Source: JOPF136 sp963773835
Lineage (GTDB): Bacteria > Acidobacteriota > Terriglobia > Acidiferrales > UBA7541
Direction: 5' to 3'
DNA length: 64,000 nucleotides
NCBI GenBank assembly: GCA_963773835.1
Contig: CAVZCQ010000004.1
Span: forward strand, 620,001-684,000
The notes beneath the pieces were generated by a model, which saw nothing but the letters and a program-made list of their open reading frames with translations, was not told the origin of the DNA and ran no database searches. Positions within the stretch are counted from its first letter, which is position 1. Every line of letters begins with the position of its first letter. Position numbers and translations under genes: made by a program. Below, in pieces: positions 48,451 through 57,927 of the stretch.

Positions 48451-50958
48451 CTACGGGCCGGGGGCAAATTGGGGGGTGCTGACGGAGGCGGCCTGGGTGG
48501 CGCGCACCAAGGCTTCGGCCAGCTCGATCACGCGCACGTTGGCGCACACCTCGTAATAGCTGATGTGGCTGGGACCGCCGAAACCGCCTTCCGGGAGCAG
48601 GTGGCGCACCTGGCCTTTGCGCACCACCAATTTTTCCAGCCCGCTGCCCACCGGCACTTCGCCGTAGAAGAGCTGCACTCCCTCTTCGCCCCAGGGGAAC
48701 GGGAACGACGCGTCGACGCGCGTGAGCGAGATTTCCTGGGCCAGTTTGGCGAAGCCATCCTCATTCAGCAGGATGCCGCCGACGTTGTAGCGGATGAGCA
48801 GCTCCTGGGCCTCTTCTTCCGCGGTGCCTTCAATCAGCGTCTGCAGCAGAAACACGCGGAACGGCGATTGATTCCGGTCCACCAGCCGCCGCGCCATTTT
48901 CGAGCAGCTCGAGAGCCGGTCGGAAAGGTTCAGCGCGCGCGAAATCATGATGCGGAAATCGCCGTCCATCCACATGGTGGGCGCGGAATCCTGAAAGGCG
49001 ATGCCGATACCGAGCTCGAGGCGGGGCATCGAGGAATTGTCGGGACGCGCGTTGTAGGCCTCGGAGATGCCCACCATCTCGCGGGCCAGCGAGCAGGCTT
49101 TGGCCACGGCACGCTGGCTCATTTGCGTGGTCTGGGTCTCGTAGATGGCCAGGATGATGGCGTCGCCTTCGATGAACACGCGGGCGGCCCCGTAGCGGTC
49201 CAGCAGCTTCTTCATGGGCTCGTAGAGATTGAGGCTGAAGTGCGAGGCGGGGTTCAGGCCGCGCTCGAGCAGGTCGTGGGTGATCTGGGTGGAGTTGCGC
49301 ACGTCCGCTTTGATCACCACGTGGGAGATGACGCGTTCTTCGGAGTGCCGCGTCTCGTCCGGCATCAGGAATTCGTACAGGCTGTTGTTCAGATGCGAGA
49401 GTTCGCGCGTGCGATCGTTTTCCACCAGGCTGATTTTTTCCAGCAGGCCGTTCACTTTCGCAGCGCAGCGCACGTCGTGGCGCAGGCGCATATAGTCGCG
49501 GGCAAAGCGCATGGCCGCGGCGCGCAGCTCCTCACGCGAGAGGCGGTGGATGCGCTTTGCCGCTTCCTCGAGTTTTCCCAGCGGGAACTGCCGGGTGGGA
49601 AAATGCTTCAGGATGTCCTCGACGCGGCGCTGCTCTTCCCGCGACACGATGGCTTTCTTCAATTGCTGGAGGTGGAGCGGGGGACAGAACTGAGGATAGA
49701 GATTGCGCAATTCGTAGGCGGAGAGGATGTGGACGAGCAGGTCACGCTGCTCGAGCCGTTCGCTCCATTGGTCGAGCAGCCATTCGCGGGCGGGAGCGCC
49801 GGAGGCCTGTTCCTCGCCGCCCCATTCGGGGTCGAATAGGCGGCTGGCGTTTTCAGGATGGTCCAGGAATTCACCCAGGCGGGCGTGATAAGACTCGGCC
49901 AGCGATTCGGCCCGCTGTTTGGCCTCTTCGAGGTCCGTGCCCACGGACTCCATTTCGCGCTGGAGTTTTTCCAGGCGGGTTTCCAATTCCGCACGGGTGT
50001 GGCGGAGGGTCTGCGGGTCCTGGCTGCCGAGCAGGCGCTCGAAGAGGCCCTGCTCGCCGGAGAGTTTGCGGTCGATGGCCTCGCGTTGGGCGGTGAGGCT
50101 GGCGATTTCCGCCTGGGCTTCGATGCCTTTCCGGGCGAGCTCGTCGAACTGGCGCCAGGCCTGGCGCACGGAGTCGCCGTGTTCGCCCACCAGCACGGAG
50201 TCGCGGAGGAAATCGCGGAGAACGTCTTCGAACACCTCGTAGCGGTCCGGATCGCGGGCGAAATTGCCGAGGAGCACGTAGTTTTCCAGCAGCACGAGGT
50301 CGTCGCGGCCGCCTTCGACGAACAGGAGGCGATTCGAGAGCAGGTCGTAAACGGGCGCGTAGCTATCGCCGAACAATGCGCGGCGGGTCTTGGAGAGGAC
50401 GGCGTCTTCCAGCTCGGAGAGCGAGTTGAAGAGCAGCATGCCCACCTGGCGGAAGATGTTTTTGCGGTCGGCCTGGAACTCGGCGAGCGTGGCTTTCTTC
50501 ACCTGCGCGCCTTCGCTGCGCTCGAAGAATTCGCCGCGGCGTTTAATCCATTCGTTGCATTCCTGGACGACGGCGGCGAACTGCACGGCGATTTCGCGGG
50601 TGAAGAAACGAATGACGGCGAGGCGGAGCAGGACGTCCAGCTCCACATTCTTCTCGAAATGGGCCTGATTGAGCCCGGCCTGGAGGAAATCGGCCAGCGA
50701 TTTGCGGAATTGGCTGGTTTCCGGAGGGCGGACGGCTTTCGTATCCGTGCCGTAGAAGCGGCCGAGCTGGCCGGTATGGCGGATGAGGTCGGCCAGATAA
50801 CGCCGGGCGGCTTCCAGGAAGTGGGGACTGAGCGAAACGTCGTAGCGCAGGTTGTCCACGCCGGCAGTGAGCGTGGTGAGAGCGATATCTGCCCCGGCGG
50901 GCAGGAGTTCGACCCTGATCTGCCGGTCGGCGGCCGGCTGGGTATCCGGAGACGACAT
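48451..50958 (-). CDS. Large cytoplasmic protein with class III cyclase-like domain
   Basis: An 835-residue protein. The first 530 residues are helical with a coiled coil around 285-370 (TRAELETRLEKLQREMESVGTDLEEAKQRAE). Residues about 540-700 resemble a class III nucleotide cyclase or related metal-dependent domain: VVIKADVRNST (D552) and GAARVFIEGDAIILAIYE (D599) give the two aspartates with cyclase-like spacing. The C-terminus (about 720-835) is beta-rich. The substrate-specifying lysine/aspartate residues are not obvious, so product formation is uncertain. The ATG at 50958 is chosen; an upstream TTG is possible. No membrane segment. Confidence 0.7.
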   Translation of the reverse strand: MSSPDTQPAADRQIRVELLPAGADIALTTLTAGVDNLRYDVSLSPHFLEAARRYLADLIRHTGQLGRFYGTDTKAVRPPETSQFRKSLADFLQAGLNQAHFEKNVELDVLLRLAVIRFFTREIAVQFAAVVQECNEWIKRRGEFFERSEGAQVKKATLAEFQADRKNIFRQVGMLLFNSLSELEDAVLSKTRRALFGDSYAPVYDLLSNRLLFVEGGRDDLVLLENYVLLGNFARDPDRYEVFEDVLRDFLRDSVLVGEHGDSVRQAWRQFDELARKGIEAQAEIASLTAQREAIDRKLSGEQGLFERLLGSQDPQTLRHTRAELETRLEKLQREMESVGTDLEEAKQRAESLAESYHARLGEFLDHPENASRLFDPEWGGEEQASGAPAREWLLDQWSERLEQRDLLVHILSAYELRNLYPQFCPPLHLQQLKKAIVSREEQRRVEDILKHFPTRQFPLGKLEEAAKRIHRLSREELRAAAMRFARDYMRLRHDVRCAAKVNGLLEKISLVENDRTRELSHLNNSLYEFLMPDETRHSEERVISHVVIKADVRNSTQITHDLLERGLNPASHFSLNLYEPMKKLLDRYGAARVFIEGDAIILAIYETQTTQMSQRAVAKACSLAREMVGISEAYNARPDNSSMPRLELGIGIAFQDSAPTMWMDGDFRIMISRALNLSDRLSSCSKMARRLVDRNQSPFRVFLLQTLIEGTAEEEAQELLIRYNVGGILLNEDGFAKLAQEISLTRVDASFPFPWGEEGVQLFYGEVPVGSGLEKLVVRKGQVRHLLPEGGFGGPSHISYYEVCANVRVIELAEALVRATQAASVSTPQFAPGP

Positions 50959-51060
50959 GGCGGGCAAATTGCCGTATGAACGTAGCAAAAGGGATGGCGG
51001 AACGGCAAGGGTGGCGGCGGGGGAAGTGGCGTGAGAGTAGGGGTGGTGGCACTACGGGGC

Positions 51061-51261
51061 AGTGACTGGTGACTCGTGACTGGTGACTGGTGGTGAGAGG
51101 CTATGCGGCCGACTTCATCATGGGCCCACCGGCTGGGGCAGACACAGGAGAAGAAGGAGTTTCTCGCAAAGCCGCAAAGGGGCAAAGAACGCAAAGGAGA
51201 GGTTGGATACCGCACGAAGCGATCTCTCACCAGTCACCAGTCACGAGGCACCAGTCACCAG
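51061..51261. repeat. Second GTGACTG inverted-array element
   Basis: The left arm (51061-51096) carries GTGACTG/GTGACTC units. The right arm (51227-51261) carries CAGTCAC units and overlaps the 3' end of tsaE. Between them, 51164-51197 is a four-unit tandem of (NN)GCAAAG. The layout parallels the element at 31658-31763. Confidence 0.7.
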
Positions 51262-51690
51262 CTCGATGGAGTGGCGTCCATCGTCCAGGGCGGCGAGGCG
51301 AATGCGGAGGACGGGCCAGTCGGAAGCGAGGGTCCATTTCTCGGGCCATTCCACGAGCACGATGGCGGGTGCAACGAACAGGTCGTCGAGACCGAGCGAT
51401 TGGAGATCGGCGCGGCCCTCGATGCGATAGAGATCGATGTGGAAGACTCGGACGGGTCCGCGAAATTCGTGGACCAGGGTGAAAGTGGGGCTGGTGACCT
51501 CCTCCTCGCGCGCGGCGCCCAGCCCGCTGATGATTCCCTTTGCCAGCGTGGTCTTCCCTGCCCCGAGTTCGCCGGAGAGAAAGACGAGCAGCGGCGGGCG
51601 CAGCTCGCGCGCCAGGCGGCGGCCGAACGCCAGCGTTTCCTCCGCAGAGACGGTGAGCGTGGTTCCGGCGGCGAGGGGCGCGGCACTCAT
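51241..51690 (-). CDS. tsaE: tRNA threonylcarbamoyladenosine biosynthesis ATPase TsaE
   Basis: A 149-residue protein of the usual TsaE length. Walker A SGELGAGKTT, the SPTFTLVHEF strand, FHIDLYRIEG and LVEWPEKW are the family signature. TsaE cooperates with TsaB and TsaD to make t6A37 in ANN-decoding tRNAs. The start overlaps the nnr stop (ATGA). The last residues (VTGAS) come from the GTGACTG repeat, so the natural C-terminus was probably replaced. The nnr-tsaE neighbourhood is common in bacteria. Confidence 0.93.
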   Translation of the reverse strand: MSAAPLAAGTTLTVSAEETLAFGRRLARELRPPLLVFLSGELGAGKTTLAKGIISGLGAAREEEVTSPTFTLVHEFRGPVRVFHIDLYRIEGRADLQSLGLDDLFVAPAIVLVEWPEKWTLASDWPVLRIRLAALDDGRHSIELVTGAS

Positions 51691-53315
51691 CCGCGGATGC
51701 GCAGCGCCGATTTCGGAGAGGATTCCCAGCGCGCGTCCTGCTTCAAACGCTGGAAAGCGGGCCCGATGTGGCGGATCAGGTCGGTGGCGACCATGCCCTC
51801 CTGGCCCTGCTCCTCGGCGGCGCGGTCGCCGGCCAGGCCGTGGAGATAGACGCCCAGGCTGAGCACGCGCTGCCAGTCTTCCGTGCCGTACTGCGCGGTG
51901 AGTCCGGCGAGGATTCCGGTGAGCGCGTCGCCGGTCCCGCCCGTGGCCATGCCGGGATTGCCGGGGCCGTGGAACCAGGCGCGGCCGTCGGGCATGGCGA
52001 GAATGGAGCGATAGCCTTTGAGAATCAGCGGCGCCCCGGCAATCGAGGCGGATTCGCGCGCGATCTCGAGCCGGTGCGCCTGCACCTCGGAGGTGTCGCG
52101 GCCCAACATGCGCGCGAGTTCGCCGGGATGAGGAGTGAGCGCGAGGTTGGCCCAGCGGCGGCTGCGCAGATGTTGAATGCGGCGGGTGAATACGTTCAGG
52201 CCGTCGGCGTCGAGAATGACGGGCAGCGAGCAATCGCGCAGGACGGCGTGGACGAACTCCTGTGTTTCCGGATAGGTGGTGATGCCGGGACCGAGCGCCA
52301 GCACGGTTTTGCCGTTGAGAAGCGCGTCAAAGCGGCCGTAGTCGAAACTGCGCATGGAGATGGTGTGCGCATCGGTTTCCGGCAGAGCTTCGGTCATCAG
52401 CTCGGGGTGGTAGGAGGCCACGGTGGGGAGGCAGCTTTCGGGAGTGGCGATGGTAACCAGGCCCGCGCCGGCGCGTAGCGCGGCCATTCCGGCCATGGCC
52501 GCCGCGCCCGTTTTGCCCTGCGAACCCGCCACGATCAGAACGTGGCCGTAGCTGCCTTTGTGGCCGGAAGATTCGCGGTCGAGCGGGAGCGCGGCGAAAT
52601 CGCCGGGTGTGACCCAGTGCGTTTTGAATTCGGGATTGTCGTCGAGCACGCGCGGCGGGATTCCGATTTCCGCCACGCTCAGTTTTCCGACTGCATCGCA
52701 GTTGGGCGGAAGCAATTCGCCGATTTTCGGCGCAGCGAGAGCCAGCGTGGCTCCGGCGCGGATCGTCGGCCCCGGTGACTCGCCGGAATCGGACGACATG
52801 CCGGAGGGAATATCGATGGCGAGCACGCGGGCGCGGTGGCAGCGCCCATTGACGTCGTCTATGACGGCGGGGAGCAGGCCTTCGACCGGGCCGGAGAGGC
52901 CGGTGCCGAGCAACGCGTCAATCACCAGCGGCGCGGCAGCCACGGCGTCGCGCTCGCGCTGCCAGGCGGCATCGTCGGGGACGACGCGCAGCGTTCCGCC
53001 GGCCTTCTGCCAGCGTTCCAGGTTGGCCTTCGCGTCTCCTTTCACCGCCTCGGGCGCGGCGAAGAGCAGCACGACGGGATTCGCGCCGGAGACTTTTTCC
53101 TTGATGCGGCGGGCAGCGACGAAGCCGTCGCCGCCGTTATTGCCTTTGCCGCAGAGGATGATGGCGCGGCCCGCGGCGACAGCGCCGTAGCGGATGACGG
53201 CAAAGTGCGCGGTGGCCGCGCCAGCATTTTCCATCAGCGTGAGCGAGGGAACTTTGAATTCGGCGGTGGCGCGGGCGTCGCACTCGCGCATTTGGGCGGC
53301 GGTCAGGATCTTCAT
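51687..53315 (-). CDS. nnr: Bifunctional NAD(P)H-hydrate epimerase/dehydratase
   Basis: A 542-residue fusion. The N-terminal YjeF epimerase domain (about 1-220) includes ILCGKGNNGGDGFVAAR, VIDALLGTGLSGP and AIDIPSGMSSDSG. The C-terminal ADP/ATP-dependent dehydratase (about 235-540) includes YGHVLIVAGSQGKTGAA, LTPHPGELARMLG and MATGGTGDALTGILAG with the catalytic aspartate. It repairs damaged NAD(P)HX. Coupled to tsaE by a four-base overlap. Confidence 0.95.
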   Translation of the reverse strand: MKILTAAQMRECDARATAEFKVPSLTLMENAGAATAHFAVIRYGAVAAGRAIILCGKGNNGGDGFVAARRIKEKVSGANPVVLLFAAPEAVKGDAKANLERWQKAGGTLRVVPDDAAWQRERDAVAAAPLVIDALLGTGLSGPVEGLLPAVIDDVNGRCHRARVLAIDIPSGMSSDSGESPGPTIRAGATLALAAPKIGELLPPNCDAVGKLSVAEIGIPPRVLDDNPEFKTHWVTPGDFAALPLDRESSGHKGSYGHVLIVAGSQGKTGAAAMAGMAALRAGAGLVTIATPESCLPTVASYHPELMTEALPETDAHTISMRSFDYGRFDALLNGKTVLALGPGITTYPETQEFVHAVLRDCSLPVILDADGLNVFTRRIQHLRSRRWANLALTPHPGELARMLGRDTSEVQAHRLEIARESASIAGAPLILKGYRSILAMPDGRAWFHGPGNPGMATGGTGDALTGILAGLTAQYGTEDWQRVLSLGVYLHGLAGDRAAEEQGQEGMVATDLIRHIGPAFQRLKQDARWESSPKSALRIRG

Positions 53316-53401
53316 GGCTGGTTCAAATGATATCGCGGAATGGAAGGGGAAATGCCCGCCGGTTCCGATAGAGCCACATCCGAGTGTGAGTCTAGCTGGA
53401 G

Positions 53402-53438
53402 AAAAATAAGCTCCCGCACCCTTCCGGTGCGGGAGCTT
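53402..53438 (-). terminator. Strong terminator hairpin
   Basis: A perfect 13-bp stem AAGCTCCCGCACC / GGTGCGGGAGCTT (53408-53420 with 53426-53438, 5-base loop). On the minus strand it runs into a T-tract (TATTTTTC), ending transcription of the secreted-protein gene at 53476-54072. On the plus strand it is followed by a weaker TTTCGGTTTT. Confidence 0.85.
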
Positions 53439-53475
53439 TCGGTTTTGGTGAAAGAAACATCCAGGATTCTAATTT

Positions 53476-54072
53476 TCAATCTTTATCCACGGGCACGAGG
53501 ACGACCCTCCGATGACAGATGCGCGGGGAGGAGTAAACGATGCCGCCCGAGCTGTTCAAGAACGTCACCGTTTCGACGGTAGGGGCTGCACTGCTGAGCA
53601 GCACGGTGCCGTTCCGCCCAATTCGACCAGTCAGCGAGGGCCGATCTACAGTGAGTGAATACCCTAGACCGGCGTCGGCCCCGGTGAGAAATGTTCCAAC
53701 CAATTCTGTGGCATCTACTGTCAAAGTACCGTCATGCGCAACCGAGTAGCTCGACGAGGACGAGAACTCCTCCGAACTCGCGTTAGCGGGATGTGGAGGA
53801 ACCACGATCGTAATTGTGGTGTTTTGGCCGGTGGCTGTGCCATCGGACCCGAAATGTACAATTCCGTGCCAGCTGAACGACTCAGAATACACCCCGGATC
53901 CGGCAACGGTGGTCAGATCGGCGTTGAATCCAAGCGTCGAGTTGAGACACGAAGCCTCACCCAGTTCGGCATACTTCCCCCTTGGCTGAGTTTCTTGCTC
54001 CGCAGCAACGGGGAGCGTGGCGACTGCGAGAACGGCAACGACGGCAAACAGCCAAACCTGTTTCGATTTCAT
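53476..54072 (-). CDS. Hypothetical secreted protein, 198 aa
   Basis: Unrecognised. The signal peptide (VWLFAVVAVLAVATLPVAAE) follows GGAGAACCCTG-ATG. The mature part is rich in Ser, Thr and Gly and beta-prone (SESFSWHGIVHFGSDGTATG, YSVAHDGTLTVDATELVGTF), as in lipocalin-like or beta-barrel exported proteins. Two cysteines (C42 and C188) could form a disulphide. A strong terminator lies 38 bases after the stop. Monocistronic. Confidence 0.7.
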   Translation of the reverse strand: MKSKQVWLFAVVAVLAVATLPVAAEQETQPRGKYAELGEASCLNSTLGFNADLTTVAGSGVYSESFSWHGIVHFGSDGTATGQNTTITIVVPPHPANASSEEFSSSSSYSVAHDGTLTVDATELVGTFLTGADAGLGYSLTVDRPSLTGRIGRNGTVLLSSAAPTVETVTFLNSSGGIVYSSPRICHRRVVLVPVDKD

Positions 54073-54355
54073 CAGGGTTCTCCATTCACATTAGGGTGGA
54101 ATATCCGCACAGCAGGTGCGCTGGAGCCTAGCAACGGACTAGTCATCCGTCAAGCAATAAACTAGTAGTACTACTGGCATCCCGGAGGGCAGTATGCCTG
54201 GCACAAGCGCCGCCGCCCCGAGCAGGCTGAAGCGATCCGCCATCCATAACGACCTTGGGCAGACTTTTTGTTATTCTTGACCGGAATCGTGAGCGCCGGC
54301 TGGAGCGCAGGGAACGAAAAGCGCGAAGGGCGAGCGGCTCACGGCAGCGGACCCC

Positions 54356-57300
54356 GTGGCGCCAAACCAGGAACAACCATTCACGCTTTCCTCCGGCACA
54401 CAATTCGGCCGTTATGAGATCGTGTGTCCGCTGGGCGCCGGCGGAATGGGAGAGGTGTACCGGGCGCGGGACAAGCAACTGGGGCGCGAACTGGCCATCA
54501 AAACACTTTCGCGACGGCTCGCGGCCAACGCACAGGCGCTGGAACGCTTTGAGCGGGAAGCGCGCGCGGTTTCGAAACTGAATCACCCAAACATTGTGAC
54601 CATCTTCGAACTGGGACAGGCCGACGGAACCTACTACATGGCCATGGAGCTGGTGGAAGGAGAATCCCTGGGCGAGATGCTGCGCGGGGGCCCGCCGCCT
54701 CTGCGCAAAGCCATTTCCATCGCGGCGCAAATGGCAGGAGGGCTGGCCAAAGCGCACGAAGCCGGCATCGTTCACCGGGACCTGAAGCCGGGCAATCTGA
54801 TGGTATCGAATGATGGATTGGTGAAAATCCTGGATTTCGGACTGGCCAAACTGGCGAACCCGACGAGCGACGGGTCCCTGAGCCAGGAAACGCTGAGCGA
54901 CCTGACTCGCCCCGGAGCGATCCTGGGGACGGTGCTGTATATGTCGCCGGAACAGGCCAGCGGCCTGCCCGTGGATTTCCGGTCGGACCAGTTTTCGTTT
55001 GGAGCGGTGCTGTACGAAATGGTGACGGGAAAGCGCGCGTTCGAGAGGCCGGGAGAAGGCGGGACGCTGGTGGCCATCGTGCGGGACGAGCCCGAGTCCG
55101 TGCAGACCTTGAATGCGCGCGCTCCAGACCCGCTGTGCTGGGTGATCGAACGGTGTCTGGCGAAGCAACCGAAAGACCGGTACGGCTCGACGCAGGACCT
55201 GGCGCGCGATCTCGCGACGATCCAGGAACGGATGGAACAAGCGCCGGCGAAACCGAGTCCACCCCGGGCGCACAATCTCCCATCGCCACGAACGCTGTTC
55301 ATTGGGCGCGAAGGGGAGGTTGCAGCAGTGAAGGAATTGCTGCTGCGAAGCGACGTCCGGGTGATCACGCTCACTGGCCCCGGGGGCATCGGGAAAACGC
55401 GGCTGGCGCTGAAGGCCGCGGGCGATGTGGCGCAGACATTTGCGGGCGGGGTGTGCTTTGTTCCGCTGGCTACGGTGAAAGACGCGGCGCTGATCCCGTC
55501 CGTCATCGCGCAGGCGCTGGGGGTGAAAGAAGCGGGCGCTCAGGCGACCCTGGAAAGCCTGAAGGCATACCTGCGGGACGCGCCCACGAATCTGCTGCTG
55601 CTGTTCGACACCTTCGAGCACCTGCTGGCTGCGGCCCCCGCGGTGGCGGAATTGCTGGCCGCGGCGCCGGCGCTGAAGATGCTGGTGACCAGCCGGGCGC
55701 CGCTGCACATTTACGGGGAGCATGAATTCCCGGTGCCGGCGCTGCCCCTGCCGGACGCGCGCGCAGGGGCGCCGGCGCTGGCGCGGAATCCTTCGATTGC
55801 GCTGTTTGTGAACCGTGCGGCGGCCGTGAAGCCGAAATTCGAACTGAGCGAAGAAAATGCGGCGGCTGTGGCGGCCATCTGCGCGCGGCTGGAGGGCCTG
55901 CCGCTGGCCATCGAACTGGCTGCGGCGCGGATCAAACTGCTCTCACCGGCGGCAATGCAGGCGCGGCTGGAAAAACGCCTGGAGTTGCTGACCGGAGGCG
56001 CGCGAGATCTTCCCGAGCGGCAGCAGACGCTTCGTGGAACCATCGAATGGAGCTATGGGCTGTTGAACCCCGCGGAGCAGGCGTTGTTCCGGCGGGTTTC
56101 GGTGTTTTCCGGAGGTTGCACGCTGGAGGGAGTCGAGGCGGTCTGCAACACGCGGCAGGACCTCGGGATGGACGTGCTGGAAGGCATCTCGTCGCTCGTA
56201 GATAAGAGCCTGGTCCAGCAGGTTGAATCCTCAGCTTCGGAATGCCGATTTGTGATGCTGGAAACCGTGCGGGAATACGGGCTGGAATGTCTGGCGGCCA
56301 GGGGGGAGGAGCCGGAGACCAAACGGGCGCATGCCGCGTATTGTCTGGTGGTGGCGGAAGAGTGCGCGGCGCAGGCTGCGGATCCAGCGAACACGGACTG
56401 GGTGAACGTGCTGGAAGCGGAGCACGATAACTGCCGAGCGGCCCTGGAATGGCTGACGCAGAGCGGCAAGGCGGACTGGGGCCTGCGCCTGGGGACGGCC
56501 CTGTTCCGCTTCTGGGAGACGCGGGAGTATCTGGCGGAAGGCAGGGACAGCCTGGGCAAACTGCTGAAGATGCCAGGAGAAGCGGCAGCCACAAAGGCGC
56601 GAGAGCGCGCGTTGTTTGCAGCGGGAGTGCTGGCCAGCGACCAGGGAGATTACGCTGCGGCGACTTCTCAGATGAGGGAGAGCCTGGAAATCGCCGTGAA
56701 GCTGGGAGACAAGCAAGGCGCGGCCGTCTCGCTGAACGGGCTGGCGGTGCAGGCGCGCGACCAGGGCGACCTGGCAGGCGCGAGCGCGCAGATGGAAGAA
56801 AGCCTGAAGTTGTGGAGAGAGCTGGGCGACCCCAGGGCCGTGGCGCGTTCGCTGAGCAACCTGGCAAATGTGGCCAAATTACAGGGCGACTTTGCGCGCG
56901 CGCGCACGCTGCACGAGGAGTGTCACTCCATTTTCCAGGGATTGGGAGACCGGACGGGCGTGGCGTGGTCGCTGGACTACCAGGGAGATATCGTGCGCGA
57001 GCAGGGCGACTCGGCGGGAGCGCGTGCGTTGTACGAACAGGGTCTGGCGCAATTTCGAGAGCTGGGGGACCAGTGGGGAATTGCCGGGACGCTTGCGGAT
57101 CTGGGAAACCTGGCGAGGGAACAGGGAGATTGTGCCGGGGCCAACCGTCAGTACCGCGAGAGCCTGAGAACTTTCCGCGAACTGGAGCATAAGCGGGGAA
57201 TTGCGCGGCTGCTGGAGTGTTTTGCCTGCTCGGCGGCGGCGCAACGCCAGGCGGAGCGCGCGCTGCGGCTGGCGGGCGCGGCGGCGGCGCTGCGGCAAAC

Positions 57301-57469
57301 GATCGGGGCTCCGCTAACGCCGGCGGAGCACGTCAAATTGGAAGAGGTTCTGGATTCGGCACGGCAGAGATTGACCACATCAGGGGCGAGTGCGTGGCTG
57401 GAGGGCTGGGCCACTCCGGTTGAGAAGGCGATGGATGAGGTGCTGACCGCCGAAGCGGAATCCGCTTAG
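54356..57469 (+). CDS. Ser/Thr protein kinase - STAND ATPase - TPR fusion
   Basis: A 1037-residue cytoplasmic protein with three modules. Residues 20-285 form a Hanks-type kinase: LGAGGMGEVYRA, K49, HRDLKPGN (140-147), DFG (160-162), MSPEQ. Residues 315-680 form an NB-ARC/STAND ATPase: GPGGIGKTR (341-349), LLLLFDTFEH (D418), LVTSRAPL and GLPLAIELAAARI, then a winged-helix part (TLRGTIEWSYGLLNPAEQALFRRVSVF). Residues about 700-960 form TPR repeats with A-x-x-LxxLGNLA units. The fold implies ligand-triggered oligomerisation coupled to phosphorylation. Translation starts at GTG. No partner gene is adjacent; common in Acidobacteria, substrate unknown. Confidence 0.88.
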   Translation: MAPNQEQPFTLSSGTQFGRYEIVCPLGAGGMGEVYRARDKQLGRELAIKTLSRRLAANAQALERFEREARAVSKLNHPNIVTIFELGQADGTYYMAMELVEGESLGEMLRGGPPPLRKAISIAAQMAGGLAKAHEAGIVHRDLKPGNLMVSNDGLVKILDFGLAKLANPTSDGSLSQETLSDLTRPGAILGTVLYMSPEQASGLPVDFRSDQFSFGAVLYEMVTGKRAFERPGEGGTLVAIVRDEPESVQTLNARAPDPLCWVIERCLAKQPKDRYGSTQDLARDLATIQERMEQAPAKPSPPRAHNLPSPRTLFIGREGEVAAVKELLLRSDVRVITLTGPGGIGKTRLALKAAGDVAQTFAGGVCFVPLATVKDAALIPSVIAQALGVKEAGAQATLESLKAYLRDAPTNLLLLFDTFEHLLAAAPAVAELLAAAPALKMLVTSRAPLHIYGEHEFPVPALPLPDARAGAPALARNPSIALFVNRAAAVKPKFELSEENAAAVAAICARLEGLPLAIELAAARIKLLSPAAMQARLEKRLELLTGGARDLPERQQTLRGTIEWSYGLLNPAEQALFRRVSVFSGGCTLEGVEAVCNTRQDLGMDVLEGISSLVDKSLVQQVESSASECRFVMLETVREYGLECLAARGEEPETKRAHAAYCLVVAEECAAQAADPANTDWVNVLEAEHDNCRAALEWLTQSGKADWGLRLGTALFRFWETREYLAEGRDSLGKLLKMPGEAAATKARERALFAAGVLASDQGDYAAATSQMRESLEIAVKLGDKQGAAVSLNGLAVQARDQGDLAGASAQMEESLKLWRELGDPRAVARSLSNLANVAKLQGDFARARTLHEECHSIFQGLGDRTGVAWSLDYQGDIVREQGDSAGARALYEQGLAQFRELGDQWGIAGTLADLGNLAREQGDCAGANRQYRESLRTFRELEHKRGIARLLECFACSAAAQRQAERALRLAGAAAALRQTIGAPLTPAEHVKLEEVLDSARQRLTTSGASAWLEGWATPVEKAMDEVLTAEAESA

Positions 57470-57483
57470 GGCCGCTCCGGCGA

Positions 57484-57756
57484 TTACTCCGCGCTTTCCG
57501 GGTCGAGGAGGCGGCGCACCGCCGAGACGCGGTTCGCGGGAATGCCCGCGCGGCCGGCGTGCTCCCGGATCGTGGCTTCGTCGGGAGCGAGATAGACGCA
57601 ATAGATCTTGTCGCCGGTGACGTAGCTGTGGAGCCACTGGATCTGCGGGCCCATGGCCTTCAGAGCGCTCACTGACTTTTGCGCGATCTCCCGCCATTGG
57701 GCGTCAGTCAAACTTCCGGCACCGGCAACTTCGCGTTCGATGACGAACTTGGGCAT
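57484..57756 (-). CDS. DUF4242 (SCO4226-like) small protein
   Basis: A 90-residue ferredoxin-like protein: PKFVIEREVAGAGSLTDAQW at the start, WLHSYVTGDKIYCVYLAPDEATIREHA in the middle. This is the DUF4242/SCO4226 family, one member of which binds nickel. The ATG at 57756 follows GGGAG. It is convergent with the kinase gene (14-base gap). Role unknown. Confidence 0.82.
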   Translation of the reverse strand: MPKFVIEREVAGAGSLTDAQWREIAQKSVSALKAMGPQIQWLHSYVTGDKIYCVYLAPDEATIREHAGRAGIPANRVSAVRRLLDPESAE

Positions 57757-57927
57757 CAGCCGTCTCCCTGGGGCGGACGCATCGATGCTAGCACGCAGGG
57801 TGAGCACCTTCAATGACGCCCGGCGGAGTGTGGGGGCCGGTTTCCGGAAAAATGCCGCGCCGTGGCAGACGGCGGGATACGACGGGATTGAAGGACGCGC
57901 GCGAGCCTAAAGAGCGCGCGCGTCCGC

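Noticed and set aside
54143..55723. A 526-codon minus-strand frame opposite the kinase module
   Set aside because: Shadow of the kinase gene, rich in Arg, Gln and His with no family signature.
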